A DNA stretch of 64,000 nucleotides from Rhodobacterales bacterium 32-67-9 (lineage in GTDB: Bacteria > Pseudomonadota > Alphaproteobacteria > Rhodobacterales > Rhodobacteraceae), in assembly GCA_002280515.1 (NCBI GenBank), contig NCEA01000022.1:1-64000 (forward strand). Reading direction: 5' to 3'. The notes beneath the pieces are model-generated. The model saw only the letters and a list, made by a program, of their open reading frames with translations, searched no databases and was not told the origin of the DNA. Of this stretch, positions 27,056-36,164 are shown in pieces (within the stretch, counting starts at the first letter, position 1; each line of letters opens with the position of its first letter). The position numbers and the translations under genes were made by a program.

Positions 27056-27079
27056 CGCGCCCACCCTCGGGTGGGCGCG
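27056..27079. terminator. GC-rich hairpin between convergent caspase and hypothetical genes
   Basis: An 11-bp perfect stem (CGCGCCCACCC with GGGTGGGCGCG) around a TC centre, about 100 bases after the caspase stop. The gene-free stretch 26954-27293 contains no convincing reading frame; apart from this hairpin and the two at 27154-27201 I see nothing in it. It probably ends transcription from both sides. Confidence 0.55.
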
Positions 27080-27153
27080 TCACACCTGTTGTGGTCGTCC
27101 TTTATCTCAAAGTCCCGGACGCCGGCCGAGCGGCGGGCGACATCGCCAATGCG

Positions 27154-27201
27154 CCCTCCCGGGGGGAGGGTCGGGCGCGGCCCGGGCTGGTCGCCCGGGC
27201 C
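27154..27201. repeat. two further inverted repeats in the same intergenic region
   Basis: CCCTCCC/GGGAGGG (27154-27160 and 27164-27170) with a 3-base loop, and GGCCCGGGC/GCCCGGGCC (27179-27187 and 27193-27201) with a 5-base loop. Both are perfect. With 27056-27079 they make three hairpins in 150 bases, more than a single terminator needs. Confidence 0.5.
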
Positions 27202-27293
27202 ATACAGGCGGATGGGTTTGCGCCAAAGTATCATTGCACAGCGCATCGGTCGACGGTGGCAAGGAGTAGACGCCACCTTCCCCTACGCCGCCT

Positions 27294-28076
27294 TCATCCA
27301 CGCGCGGCGGCGATCTCCGCGTCGCTCAGCCCGGCGGCGATCATCCGCCGCTGCATCAGGAGCGAAATGCGATAGGTATCCTCGAGGAACCCGTTCGAGG
27401 CGATGAGGATGCGCTTCTGGTCCGCCGACATCCGCTCGTCGATGCGCCGGTCGAGGAGCTTGCCGTAGCGCAGGTCCTCGATCAGCTTCTCGGTCGTCTT
27501 CGGCGACATGTCGTCGATCAGGAGATGCCCGTATTCGTAGATCGCGAAAATTGGTGCGTTGAAGGTGCGGATCGTGTCGAGGATCTTGGCCTGCCGCTCG
27601 GGCCGGATGATCGCCTTGCGGTATTCCTTTTCGCTTTTCGAGAAGTCCGGACTTCCGATCTGCTCTTCGAGCCGCGCGTTGTGCGAGCCGATGAAGGCGG
27701 CGATGTGGTCGGCGCTGGTGCAGTCGAGCGCCTTGAGGAAGAAGAGGAACTGGGTGAAGTGCAGAAGGTAGTCGTGGCCGTTCGCCCCCATGATCGTCGG
27801 AAATTCGGCAAGGGGTGCGGTTTCTTCGAGCTTCTTGCGCACCGTCTCGAAGAACCAGTTCTCGGATCTGAGGGCGATTTCAACCGTGTCGAAGGCGAGT
27901 TTCAGGCTCTCGCGCCCGTCCCCCCGCGCGCCGCCCGCCTCTGTCAGACCCGCCTCGATCATCTCCCGTCCTCCGGCGAGGATCGTCAGGTTTGCCTGAT
28001 GCCCTGTCAAGTAGCTGGCATAGGGGGCCTGGTCATTGACGATGACATGAAGCGGTGGGGGTCGCTTTGCGGACAC
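27294..28076 (-). CDS. hypothetical protein at the end of the Tad/caspase operon
   Basis: A 260-residue soluble protein that I do not recognise. It has no signal peptide or membrane segment and is rich in charged helical segments (FFETVRKKLEETAPLAEF, EKEYRKAIIRPERQAKILD). Codon use resembles the rest of the operon. It lies 23 bases downstream of cpaA and is the last gene of the minus-strand operon, so it is probably co-transcribed. No function is proposed. Confidence 0.6.
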   Translation of the reverse strand: MSAKRPPPLHVIVNDQAPYASYLTGHQANLTILAGGREMIEAGLTEAGGARGDGRESLKLAFDTVEIALRSENWFFETVRKKLEETAPLAEFPTIMGANGHDYLLHFTQFLFFLKALDCTSADHIAAFIGSHNARLEEQIGSPDFSKSEKEYRKAIIRPERQAKILDTIRTFNAPIFAIYEYGHLLIDDMSPKTTEKLIEDLRYGKLLDRRIDERMSADQKRILIASNGFLEDTYRISLLMQRRMIAAGLSDAEIAAARG

Positions 28077-28099
28077 GTCCGGCCTCCTTCAGTGCCGGG

Positions 28100-28759
28100 T
28101 CAGAAAACCGGTCCGCCCATCCAGATCAGAAGCTGTGCCGCCCCGAGTGCCGGGGCGAGCGGCAGGGTGCGATCGGTGCCGCGCGCCACCGGCACGCAGG
28201 TCGCCGGGCGCAGATCGACGAGATGGCCTAGGCCAAGCCGGCCAAGAAGGAGAAGGCCGGTCAGGAACAGAAGGTCGGGCAGGTTGGCGGGGCCGAACCA
28301 GGCCACCGCGCCGGAGAGGAGCAGCACGTCCCCTGCGCCGAGCCAGTCGGCGCGGTGCCGCAGTGCCAGATTCAGCGCCAGCGCGGCCCCGACGAGGCCG
28401 AGGATGGCGATGGCGAAGACGAGGCTGGGGGCCCCGTTCATCTGGGCATGGATCAACCCGAGAGGGATCAGCGGCAGGGTGAGGATGTCGGGCACCGTGC
28501 GGCTTGCCGCGTCGATGACCGCGAGGCCGCTGAGGCCAAGGATCAGCACCATGCTCCAGAGCGCGAAGCCGAGCGGTACCGGGCCGGGCACAAGGACGAG
28601 CGCCATGAGCGCCGGCGTCGCGGTCGCGCCGAGATAGGTGTTGGGCGCGACCCTGATCCCGTCGAACTGCGAGGCGAGCATCGCGCCGATCGTCGCCGAC
28701 AGGCTGGCGATGGCGACGAAGCTCCAGGCCGGCAGGTGCAACGCGGTGAGATCGGGCAT
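28100..28759 (-). CDS. cpaA: prepilin peptidase CpaA/TadV-like
   Basis: A 219-residue polytopic membrane protein of the A24 type IV prepilin peptidase family. The two catalytic aspartates are in VIDAASRTVPDIL and WLGAGDVLL (the GxGD motif). It would process the small pilin-like peptides and TadE-like proteins encoded upstream in the operon. It lies 3 bases after the caspase gene. Confidence 0.75.
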   Translation of the reverse strand: MPDLTALHLPAWSFVAIASLSATIGAMLASQFDGIRVAPNTYLGATATPALMALVLVPGPVPLGFALWSMVLILGLSGLAVIDAASRTVPDILTLPLIPLGLIHAQMNGAPSLVFAIAILGLVGAALALNLALRHRADWLGAGDVLLLSGAVAWFGPANLPDLLFLTGLLLLGRLGLGHLVDLRPATCVPVARGTDRTLPLAPALGAAQLLIWMGGPVF

Positions 28760-28762
28760 GGC

Positions 28763-30337
28763 TTACCCCCGGACGGTGTGGAACGGAAAGACGGCGACCC
28801 CGGGCGGGGTAGGCAGCGACCGGGCATAGGCGCGGAACCCGTCCCAGAACCCCGCCACGTCGCGCGACCCGTCAAGGCGCCGCAGCATCTCGCGCAGGTC
28901 CGGCGCCGGGGCGTCGGTCTCGATCGCGATCACGGTGTCGGCGCCGAACGGCGCGCCGACTTCCAGCGCAAGGCCGAGCTTGGAGTCGGCCACGATCTGG
29001 TCCGGGTCGCCGAGGTCGGGGCGCGGATAGAGAAAGGCGATCTTGCCGTCCGAGGCGATGTTGAGAAGCGTCAAGCCCGGGCGTTCGCGGCCCGTCACCC
29101 GCACCGTGACCACATCGCCGCGCCGGTAGGTCCCGTCGCCGCCGAGGAAGGTCACGTCAAGGCCGCCGGCCATCCCCGCGAGCGCGCCCCTCAGCCGCTG
29201 GGTGTCGGCCACCGCCTGTACATCGACCCGCATCGCCGGGGACGGCGAAGCGGCCACCTCGCGCACGACGTCGCCGACCATCGAGCGCAGCGCCCCCGTC
29301 GCCATCTCGAGGCGGAGGTCGGCGGCGGTACCGGGCGGCACCAGCGTCACCCCGCGGAGCCCGGCCAGAAGCCGGTCGCCCTCCGGCCCGCCATCGTGCG
29401 ACAGCGTGACGGCCGGAAGCGCGTCGAAACCGAGGTCCACGGGCCGGTCGCCGGCAACCGGCGTCGGATTGCCGCGAAGCGCGATCACCACCCGGTCGCT
29501 TTCGCCCGCCGGCGCCACCTGCGGGCGCTGCGAGCCTTGCGAGACGCTGCGGACCTTGCGGCGCACGAAGGTCTCGATCTCACCCTTGGTCAGGGCGCGG
29601 TCGCCGTCGGCATCGGCTTCGCCACGAAGGCCGGCCGCGAAGGCATAGCTGAGCGCGCCGCGCGGCTTGCCGTCGATGAGGAATTCCGGCGTCTTTTCGG
29701 ATTCGTCGACCGCCGCGAGAAAGAGTGCGGCCTGCTCGCGTCCTTCGGCCCCGGCGGCGCGGGGCGGTGGCGGCGGCAACGGATCGGCCTCGATCCGGCC
29801 GACCGAGACGTAGCGGAAGCCGAGCGCCGGGGACAGGTTGCGCGACATGGTGCCGGAATAGCAGGCATCGGCGACGAAGATTGTCTGACCGTCGCCGGCA
29901 AGCGCGATCAACTCGGCGATCTCGTCGTCGCGGATGCGTTCGGCGGCGGCGGCGCCATAGGGGGCGAAGCCGGACAGCAGCAGCGTCTCGTCGCGCCCGT
30001 CCGCCTCGCTGCCGGAAATATGCTCCGGCTCGTTGGAGCCGTGCCCGGCATAGCTGACGATCAACTGGTCGTCGGGCGCGAGCCCGGTGGCGAGCCGGTG
30101 CCATTCCGAGAGGATCGCAGCGCGGCTCGCGGCCCCATCAAGAAGCGTGGTCACCTCGGCGTCGAGCCCGGTCAATGCCGCGGCGATGTCGTTCGCGTCG
30201 TTCACCGCGCCGTGCAGGTCGGCGACGAAACGGTAATCGTCGATCCCGATGACGAGGGCATAGATGCGACCCGCCCCGGCCTCGGCCGGGACGCAGAGCA
30301 GGCCGGTGGAGAGAACGGACCAGAGGGGCGCGTGCAT
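28763..30337 (-). CDS. exported caspase-family protein with intact His/Cys dyad
   Basis: A 524-residue protein with a probable signal peptide (residues 1-22). A caspase-like domain covers about residues 24-275, with His99 in SYAGHGSN and Cys159 in ADACYSGT. A calcium-loop-like segment DADGDRALTKGE (242-253) follows. The C-terminal half (about 300-524) contains a DUF4384-like beta region (YRRGDVVTVRVTGRE, IASDGKIAFLYPRP). It is encoded between an OmpA-type protein and cpaA. It is likely periplasmic or surface-exposed; the substrate is unknown. Confidence 0.8.
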   Translation of the reverse strand: MHAPLWSVLSTGLLCVPAEAGAGRIYALVIGIDDYRFVADLHGAVNDANDIAAALTGLDAEVTTLLDGAASRAAILSEWHRLATGLAPDDQLIVSYAGHGSNEPEHISGSEADGRDETLLLSGFAPYGAAAAERIRDDEIAELIALAGDGQTIFVADACYSGTMSRNLSPALGFRYVSVGRIEADPLPPPPPRAAGAEGREQAALFLAAVDESEKTPEFLIDGKPRGALSYAFAAGLRGEADADGDRALTKGEIETFVRRKVRSVSQGSQRPQVAPAGESDRVVIALRGNPTPVAGDRPVDLGFDALPAVTLSHDGGPEGDRLLAGLRGVTLVPPGTAADLRLEMATGALRSMVGDVVREVAASPSPAMRVDVQAVADTQRLRGALAGMAGGLDVTFLGGDGTYRRGDVVTVRVTGRERPGLTLLNIASDGKIAFLYPRPDLGDPDQIVADSKLGLALEVGAPFGADTVIAIETDAPAPDLREMLRRLDGSRDVAGFWDGFRAYARSLPTPPGVAVFPFHTVRG

Positions 30338-30346
30338 GGTCCTGGC

Positions 30347-31249
30347 CTAGCGGGTCTGGAAGCCGACGCGGCGGGCGATGCGGTAATGTTCCTCCGACCC
30401 TTCCACCACGCCCGGCGGCGCCGGCGGCAACTGGCTTTCACCGAAGCCCTCGGTCTCGATCTCGCCGGAAAAACCGCGCGATTTCAGGTAGGTGCCGAGC
30501 GCATCGGCGCGGGCGAGCGACAGGGAGATATTGTAATCCTCGCTGCCGATCGGGTCGGTGTGGCCGCCGAGGATCACGTGGCGCGCGCCCATCCCCTTCA
30601 GGTGATCGGCGAGCATCTGCGCGTATTCGGCGCCGCGTTCGTCGAACTGGGTGCTGGCGAACTGGAAGGTGATCGGCAGTTCGACCTCCTCGACGCTGAA
30701 ACCGCGGATCGAGGTGGCGAAAACGCCGCCAATCTCGCCGCTGCGGGTCCGCGGCATCTCCACGGCGCTGTCGGCGAGCGCGAGGGATGCCGAGGCCATC
30801 TGGTAGACCTCGGCGATTTCGGAGGTCTCGGCGGCATGGGTCGGGTCGCCGTCGACAAGTTCGTTGATGGCAAGCTGGAAGTTGAGAGCGGCGGAGCCGT
30901 ATTTGTGATCCGACCAGTCGAGCCGGCCCAGCTCGGCATAGCTGCGCCAGTGCTTCTCGAATCCGAGCGCGCGGGTCAGCCCGGCGCGGCGGTCCCCCGG
31001 CGTCACCGAGGCATCCATCGCCTTCAGGAAGCTGTCGCGCGCGAGGTAATCGCCGAGCCATTCGCGCAAGGCGTCGTCGCAATCGGCGGCGACGGCGATG
31101 GTCTCGTACAACTCGGCCGCGCGGGGGGCGTCGTCGGCCTCGACGGCGGCGACGACAGCGTCATACTGGGCGCAGGCGAGGGCGCCGGTGGCGGCGAACT
31201 GGCAGAGCACCAGCGCGGGGGCGAGGCGGCGGCTAAGCGGAAACGGCAT
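30347..31249 (-). CDS. OmpA-family peptidoglycan-associated protein
   Basis: A 300-residue exported protein (signal peptide about 1-25). The N-terminal half is helical and repeat-like. The C-terminal OmpA domain is about residues 185-300, with the peptidoglycan-binding pattern GGHTDPIGSEDYNISLSLAR and the following RRV. It would anchor the system to the cell wall. It sits between the caspase and the pseudocaspase genes with gaps of 9 and 20 bases. Confidence 0.8.
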   Translation of the reverse strand: MPFPLSRRLAPALVLCQFAATGALACAQYDAVVAAVEADDAPRAAELYETIAVAADCDDALREWLGDYLARDSFLKAMDASVTPGDRRAGLTRALGFEKHWRSYAELGRLDWSDHKYGSAALNFQLAINELVDGDPTHAAETSEIAEVYQMASASLALADSAVEMPRTRSGEIGGVFATSIRGFSVEEVELPITFQFASTQFDERGAEYAQMLADHLKGMGARHVILGGHTDPIGSEDYNISLSLARADALGTYLKSRGFSGEIETEGFGESQLPPAPPGVVEGSEEHYRIARRVGFQTR

Positions 31250-31269
31250 CTGAGGTCTCCTTCGGTCGT

Positions 31270-32730
31270 CTAGGGGAGGATTTCGTAGGGCAGATAGGTC
31301 GCGGACCAGTCCGGCGCGGCGGTGCCGGCGCCATCGGCCTGTAGACGCAAGAGGTCCTGCGCGATCTCGTAAAGGTATTGCCCGGCATTCGGCACCGGCC
31401 CGCCGGCGAGGTTCTCGGGCAGGATGGCGGTAAGGCGCGCCAGATCGTCCTCGATGAAGAGACCGAGGAGGAAGCCCTTGCCGTGCGGTTCGGTCACGCG
31501 GATTTCCAGGGGCGCGCCGCTCTTGCCCTTGCCGTTCGGGATCGTCAGCGTCTCGCCCGCTTCCAGCCGCGTCGTGCCGGTTGCGGACAGGGAAGAAGGG
31601 AAGATTTGCGCCAGTTCCCCCCTCGGGTTGATGTCGAGAAGGACGAGCGTACCGGGCCGCTCCGCCGTGACCGAGAAGCGGACAGTCTCGCCGATCTTCA
31701 GCGGGCCGACCTCAGAGAGGCCGATCCGCAGATGCGCCGCGTTCGACGGGGTGAAGAGGTCGGTGACGAAGCCGAGCGTATCGGTGAGGTCGAGGTCCTT
31801 CGGCGCGAGCGTCGATGTTGGCAGCGGCCGGTCCTCGGGGACGGGGGCTGCGGACGGGGCAGGAGCGGGCGCGCGCAGCGCGAGGTCCTGAAGCGGCCCG
31901 GCGAAGTTCGGCGTCAGGCCGGCGCCGTCCGCCGTGCAGTCGGCGGTCGCCGCGCACCAGCCATCGGAACGGTCGCGCAGGAAGGTCAGAAGCTCGGCAT
32001 TGGTGATCGTGCCGTTGCCGTTGGCATCCGCCGCCCCGCTGCCGATCCCGTCGATCAGACCCTGGGTAAAGACCCCCTGGCCGCCGGATTCCCAGGCGAA
32101 CTGACCCGGTGCGGCGGCGTTCCAGACCGCGCGCCCGGTCGATCCGGCACCGAAGGGCGCGTCGGTCGCGGGGCCAGCCCCGGCCTCGGCCCGGTCGGCG
32201 GTGTCGAGCCGCAGGCTGCGCCCGGCCGCAAGGCTTCCCGCGAGGTCGCGGGCATCGGCACGGAACGAGGCGTCGACGATCACCGTGACCTGCTGGTCGG
32301 CCAGCAGATCGAAGATCTCGGCCAGCGCATCGCGCGGGATGTTGCCGAGAACCGAGGGCGCGTCATGGGCAAGCAGAACCTCGTTGATCCCGCCGCCGGG
32401 CCCGGCGAGGCGCGAACCGAGGCCGGCGAAGTAGAAGACCGCCCGGTCGCCCGCCGCTGTCTCGGCCACGAGGCGGTCGATGATCGCCGCCATGATCGCC
32501 GACGAGGTCGCGGCGGCGTCGGTCAGAAGCGTCACCTCGGAGGCGTCGAACCCCATCTCGCCGGTCAGGAAATCGCGGAAGCGTTCGGCATCGGCCCGCG
32601 CCCCGGTCAGGGGACGCGCGAGGGCGAGGTCGGGATAGGCGTCGATCCCGACGACCACCGCCCGGTCGCCCGCGAGTGCCGGGGTCGCCGCGAGCGCCGC
32701 GAGGACGGAAAGTGCCGCGCGACGGATCAT
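31270..32730 (-). CDS. exported pseudocaspase (both catalytic residues lost)
   Basis: A 486-residue protein with a signal peptide (1-20) and a caspase-like fold over about residues 21-260. The histidine position reads FAGLGS (Leu104) and the cysteine position reads VDASF (Ser155), so both catalytic residues are missing. A calcium-loop-like DANGNGTITNAE is at 235-246. A DUF4384-like region follows (residues about 330-430: IGETVRFSVTAERPGTLVLLDI). It shares overall architecture with the active caspase at 28763-30337 and may be its regulator or scaffold. It overlaps the upstream pseudokinase gene by 4 bases. Confidence 0.78.
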   Translation of the reverse strand: MIRRAALSVLAALAATPALAGDRAVVVGIDAYPDLALARPLTGARADAERFRDFLTGEMGFDASEVTLLTDAAATSSAIMAAIIDRLVAETAAGDRAVFYFAGLGSRLAGPGGGINEVLLAHDAPSVLGNIPRDALAEIFDLLADQQVTVIVDASFRADARDLAGSLAAGRSLRLDTADRAEAGAGPATDAPFGAGSTGRAVWNAAAPGQFAWESGGQGVFTQGLIDGIGSGAADANGNGTITNAELLTFLRDRSDGWCAATADCTADGAGLTPNFAGPLQDLALRAPAPAPSAAPVPEDRPLPTSTLAPKDLDLTDTLGFVTDLFTPSNAAHLRIGLSEVGPLKIGETVRFSVTAERPGTLVLLDINPRGELAQIFPSSLSATGTTRLEAGETLTIPNGKGKSGAPLEIRVTEPHGKGFLLGLFIEDDLARLTAILPENLAGGPVPNAGQYLYEIAQDLLRLQADGAGTAAPDWSATYLPYEILP

Positions 32731-35306
32731 TTCCAGGCCTCCAGGTCACGGGCGCAACGAATGCCGAAATCGACGCCGGGGGCGTTTTCCGGCACCGCGA
32801 GCCGGGCCGCGATCCTGAGGTCGGCAGGGTTCGCGGTGTTCCACGACCCGCCCTTCAGCACCGCGCCATCCTCGGCCAGCACCCATTCGCGGGCATTGCC
32901 GGAAAGGCCGATCAACCCGGCCGGATTGGCGGCGCCGGCGGCCGAGACCGGCTGCGGCAGGCGCATTCCGGCATCGCGTGCACCGCGCCAGACGAGGGCA
33001 TCGGGCGACCAGCCGGCGAAGGGGAAGGCCGCGTCACTGCCACCCCGCGCGGCGGTTTCCCATTCCGCTTCGGTCGGCAGCCGCCCGGAGGCCCAGGCGC
33101 AATATGCGGCAGCGTCTTTCATGGAGACATTGGTAACCGGCAGGTCGGGTGCCGAGCGGTATGTCGTATCTTTTCCGCCGGGCGTGCGCCAGGAATAGCC
33201 GCCGTCGATGAACCGCGCCTCGCCGCTGCTGGTCAGGGCGACGACGCGGGCTTTCGCCTCGGCCTCGCTGACATAGCCGGTCTCTTCGGCGAAGCGGGCG
33301 AAATCGGCGGCGCTGACTTCGGTCGCGTCGATCGTGAAGGGGGTGAGGGTCGCGGGTCGCGCGGCCTCGTCGGCGGGGCGCGCGGTCGGGCAGCTCGATG
33401 CCGGGATCGGTGCCGCGTCGAGGCAAAGCCGGACCGCCTCGGCCAGCCGCTCCGGCGGCTCGCCGATCGTGACCTTGCGCGCGGCTGCGTCGGCTGTGGG
33501 TTCGGCCTGATGGTCGGGGGCAGGCGAGGCCGCCGCGAAGGCCTGCTCGGCCGCCTTGAAAAGCTTGACCGCATCGCCAAAGGATTTGGCCGCGAAGGCG
33601 CCATCGGCCCGCCGTTCGAGCCCCAGTGCCAGCACGTAACCGGCGCTGCCCTTGGTGGCTTCGGCCCCGGCCTTCGCGGCCTTAGCGGCGCGTTGCGCCT
33701 CGGTCGCGGCGACCTGCATCTCGGCCAGCGCCTGGCGGAACCCGTCGGCGGCAGCGGTCCAGCGCCCGGAAGCGCGGTCGAGCGTTCCCGCCGCCAGCGC
33801 CTCGCGCGCGGATGCACTGTCGGAGGCGGCGGCGGCGAAAGGCTTCGTCCCCTCTGCACCGGCGCCCCGGGCGGCCTCTTCGGCGGCGCGGGCGTCCGCC
33901 TCGGCCGCAGTCGCGGCGGCGCGTGCCTCGGCAAGGGCGGTGAGCGCGCCAGAGGCGGCGTCGGTCGCGGCGGCGACGGCGGTGGCCACCGCGTCGGTAT
34001 CGTCGGCATTGAGCGCGGCTTCCGCCCCGGAATAGGCATCGCCGGCGTCGGAATAAAGCCCGGCCGCCGTGTCCGAGGCGACCGCGGCCCCGGTCAGCCG
34101 CGCCTCCGTCAGGAGCCGGTCCGGTTCGCGCATCGACAGGGCCGCAGTCTTGATCCGGCCATTGAGCGCGAGGCTTTCGTCGAGCTTTTCGGCCAGCGCC
34201 GCCCGGCTTTGCATCGCAAGGCGCAGTGTGTCGGTGGTGGCGCGGGTCTCGAAGTAGAAATAGACCGCCGCGGCCGTGGAGACGAGGAAGCCGCCGAAAA
34301 GCGCCATCGCCGTGACGCGCGAGATGCCGGCGGAGGCGCCTGCCGGCGCCATCGCCGCCGAGGCCATCGCAAGGTCGGGCGCGGGCGCGGTGCTGGTGCG
34401 CAGGGGTTCGGCGGCGATTCCGACATTGGGGTTTTCCACCACCGAGCGGAAGGCCTTGAGCGCGGCGGCGGCCGAACTGTAGGCCGTCGCATTGGCCAGC
34501 CGCCCGGTCATCCGGGCCAGAAGCCGGGTGATCTGCTCGGCACTCGCATGGCCTTCGGGGAAAAGATCGGCCGCCGTCGGTGCCGTCGGTTCCTCGCCGA
34601 GGATCGCCGAGACGACCTCGTCGTTCTCATGCGCCTCTGCCCGGCCGGTCAGCACCCTCTCGGCGCCGTGCGGGCCAAGGAGGATGCGGTAGCCGATCAT
34701 TCCCGCCGCGTGGATGTCGTCGACGAGCCGCGCCTGCGAGGTGTTGATCACGTGGCGCGACTGGTAAGCCGGCGGCAGCCGCGTAACCTTCGTCGTGCGC
34801 CCGCCCGCGAAGGTGAAGTCGCAAAGCCGCAGCGCGCCATCCGGATTCTCGCGCCGGACCGCGTCGGGGTTGAGGTTGCCGTGCACGATCTCGGCGCCGT
34901 GCAGCACCGCGAGCCCGTCGAGGATCTCGTCGAAGATCTGCAACTTGGCCTCGACCGCGCGGGTGTCGAACGCCTCGTCGAAGACCGCGACCGGACAGCT
35001 CAGGAGCGCCAGCGCCGGGGATTTCTTGAACCCGCGCGACGCCAGCAGCCGCTCGGCCGACTGGAGGCGCGGGCTGACGATTTTTTCGTAGCGTTCGAAT
35101 TCCTTCGCGATCGCCGCGCAGGCGGCGTCGTCGGAGGCCACGGCGAAACTCGGCGTGTAGATGTCGACCGGCGCGCCGTTCTGCTTGCGGATGCCCGAGA
35201 ACACGGCGCAATCGCCGATGGTCTCGCGCAGGGTCACGCCGTTGAAATACTGCGACAGTGCCTCTTGCAGGCGGGCGTCGATCACGTTGTTGGCGGTGTC
35301 GTTCAT
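32727..35306 (-). CDS. pseudokinase - transmembrane - coiled coil - FGE-sulfatase fusion
   Basis: An 859-residue protein in four parts. Residues about 20-290 look like a Ser/Thr kinase, but VAIK is VDIY (47-50), HRD is HGN (142-144) and DFG is DFT (163-165), so it should be inactive. A transmembrane helix follows at about 331-352. Alanine-rich helices, probably coiled coil, run to about residue 620. The C-terminal domain (about 670-855) has the FGE-sulfatase/C-lectin fold (GRLPTEAEWETAARGG, GLSGNAREWV, LKGGSW). The kinase-like part would be cytoplasmic and the FGE part periplasmic. It overlaps the pseudocaspase gene by 4 bases. Confidence 0.8.
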   Translation of the reverse strand: MNDTANNVIDARLQEALSQYFNGVTLRETIGDCAVFSGIRKQNGAPVDIYTPSFAVASDDAACAAIAKEFERYEKIVSPRLQSAERLLASRGFKKSPALALLSCPVAVFDEAFDTRAVEAKLQIFDEILDGLAVLHGAEIVHGNLNPDAVRRENPDGALRLCDFTFAGGRTTKVTRLPPAYQSRHVINTSQARLVDDIHAAGMIGYRILLGPHGAERVLTGRAEAHENDEVVSAILGEEPTAPTAADLFPEGHASAEQITRLLARMTGRLANATAYSSAAAALKAFRSVVENPNVGIAAEPLRTSTAPAPDLAMASAAMAPAGASAGISRVTAMALFGGFLVSTAAAVYFYFETRATTDTLRLAMQSRAALAEKLDESLALNGRIKTAALSMREPDRLLTEARLTGAAVASDTAAGLYSDAGDAYSGAEAALNADDTDAVATAVAAATDAASGALTALAEARAAATAAEADARAAEEAARGAGAEGTKPFAAAASDSASAREALAAGTLDRASGRWTAAADGFRQALAEMQVAATEAQRAAKAAKAGAEATKGSAGYVLALGLERRADGAFAAKSFGDAVKLFKAAEQAFAAASPAPDHQAEPTADAAARKVTIGEPPERLAEAVRLCLDAAPIPASSCPTARPADEAARPATLTPFTIDATEVSAADFARFAEETGYVSEAEAKARVVALTSSGEARFIDGGYSWRTPGGKDTTYRSAPDLPVTNVSMKDAAAYCAWASGRLPTEAEWETAARGGSDAAFPFAGWSPDALVWRGARDAGMRLPQPVSAAGAANPAGLIGLSGNAREWVLAEDGAVLKGGSWNTANPADLRIAARLAVPENAPGVDFGIRCARDLEAWK

Positions 35307-35327
35307 CGGTGGGTCCCGCGAATGAGG

Positions 35328-36164
35328 TCAGCGTTGCCCGTCCCTGAGTTCCAGGATCGCCAGATCGAGCCGGGCTGCGGAAAGGATAGGGCAGTCGCCA
35401 TTGCCCACGGGCAAAACGTATTCCAAACGACGTAAGGCGCGGGACGCGTCCAGCGGACGGTTCTCGTGCGCCAGAAGGTGGCTTTCGGCGATCAGGCCGC
35501 GCACCTTCGCGGCAAGATCGGCGCTGGCCGGACCGGCGGCCCCTTGGGCCAGCGCGGCGCGGAAGAGGGCGTCGGGTTCCGTGGCGGTTGTGCCGGTCGG
35601 CAGCGCCTTTGCCTCGGGGCTGAGGCCGGCGGCGAGGCAGGTCGCGAGCGCGGGTTCGAGTGCCGCGCTGCCGTCGAACCAGGGCGTCGTGCGCAGAGCG
35701 GCGCGGTCGGTGCCACCACCGGCGAGCGCGGCGATGTAAAGCGCGAAGCCGACAACCATCAGGCCCATCGCCGGCAGGGCGACCGACAGCGGCACGGTCT
35801 TGCCTTCGCCGGCCTTGGCGTCGGTCTTCAGATCGGCCGGCGCCTCGGTCCTGACGATGTCGATGCGGGTCTCGCCGCCGAGGACGAAGACCATGCCGGG
35901 TCTTACCGTCCCGGTGCGCGGATTGCCCTTGTCGATGGCGGTGTGGCCCCGGTCGGAGCTGAAATATTCCCACGCCCGCGATCCCTTCTGGCGCTGGAAG
36001 GTCAGGTGCCCGGCGACGACATTGCGCGCGCCGAGCCTGAGGCTGTCACTGGGGGCCGATCCGATCGTCACCCGCTCTCCGGTCAGCAGAACCCGGCTTT
36101 CGAGGTCGATGCCGCCGGTCACTTCGGCGCAGAGAACCTTCGGGGAGAAAAGCGAAAGAGCCAT
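35328..36164 (-). CDS. FHA-like membrane protein
   Basis: A 278-residue protein. Residues about 15-100 resemble a forkhead-associated domain (GERVTIGSAPSDSLRLG, then NVVAGHLTFQR), a fold that usually binds phosphothreonine. One transmembrane helix (about 125-147, LPAMGLMVVGFALYIAAL) and a C-terminal helical part of about 110 residues follow. It starts inside the tadC stop codon. The FHA call rests on pattern only. Confidence 0.6.
   Translation of the reverse strand: MALSLFSPKVLCAEVTGGIDLESRVLLTGERVTIGSAPSDSLRLGARNVVAGHLTFQRQKGSRAWEYFSSDRGHTAIDKGNPRTGTVRPGMVFVLGGETRIDIVRTEAPADLKTDAKAGEGKTVPLSVALPAMGLMVVGFALYIAALAGGGTDRAALRTTPWFDGSAALEPALATCLAAGLSPEAKALPTGTTATEPDALFRAALAQGAAGPASADLAAKVRGLIAESHLLAHENRPLDASRALRRLEYVLPVGNGDCPILSAARLDLAILELRDGQR

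Noticed and set aside
24590-27064. Long open frame (824 codons) antisense to the Sel1 caspase gene
   Set aside because: It mirrors the GC-rich codon bias of the sense gene, has Arg/Gly/Asp-rich composition and no recognisable domain. Such shadows are common in this window.
28763-32730. The island as a classical caspase-based abortive infection system
   Set aside because: All three caspase-fold proteins have signal peptides and sit with envelope proteins. Cytoplasmic defence caspases lack these, so defence is only one of several possibilities.
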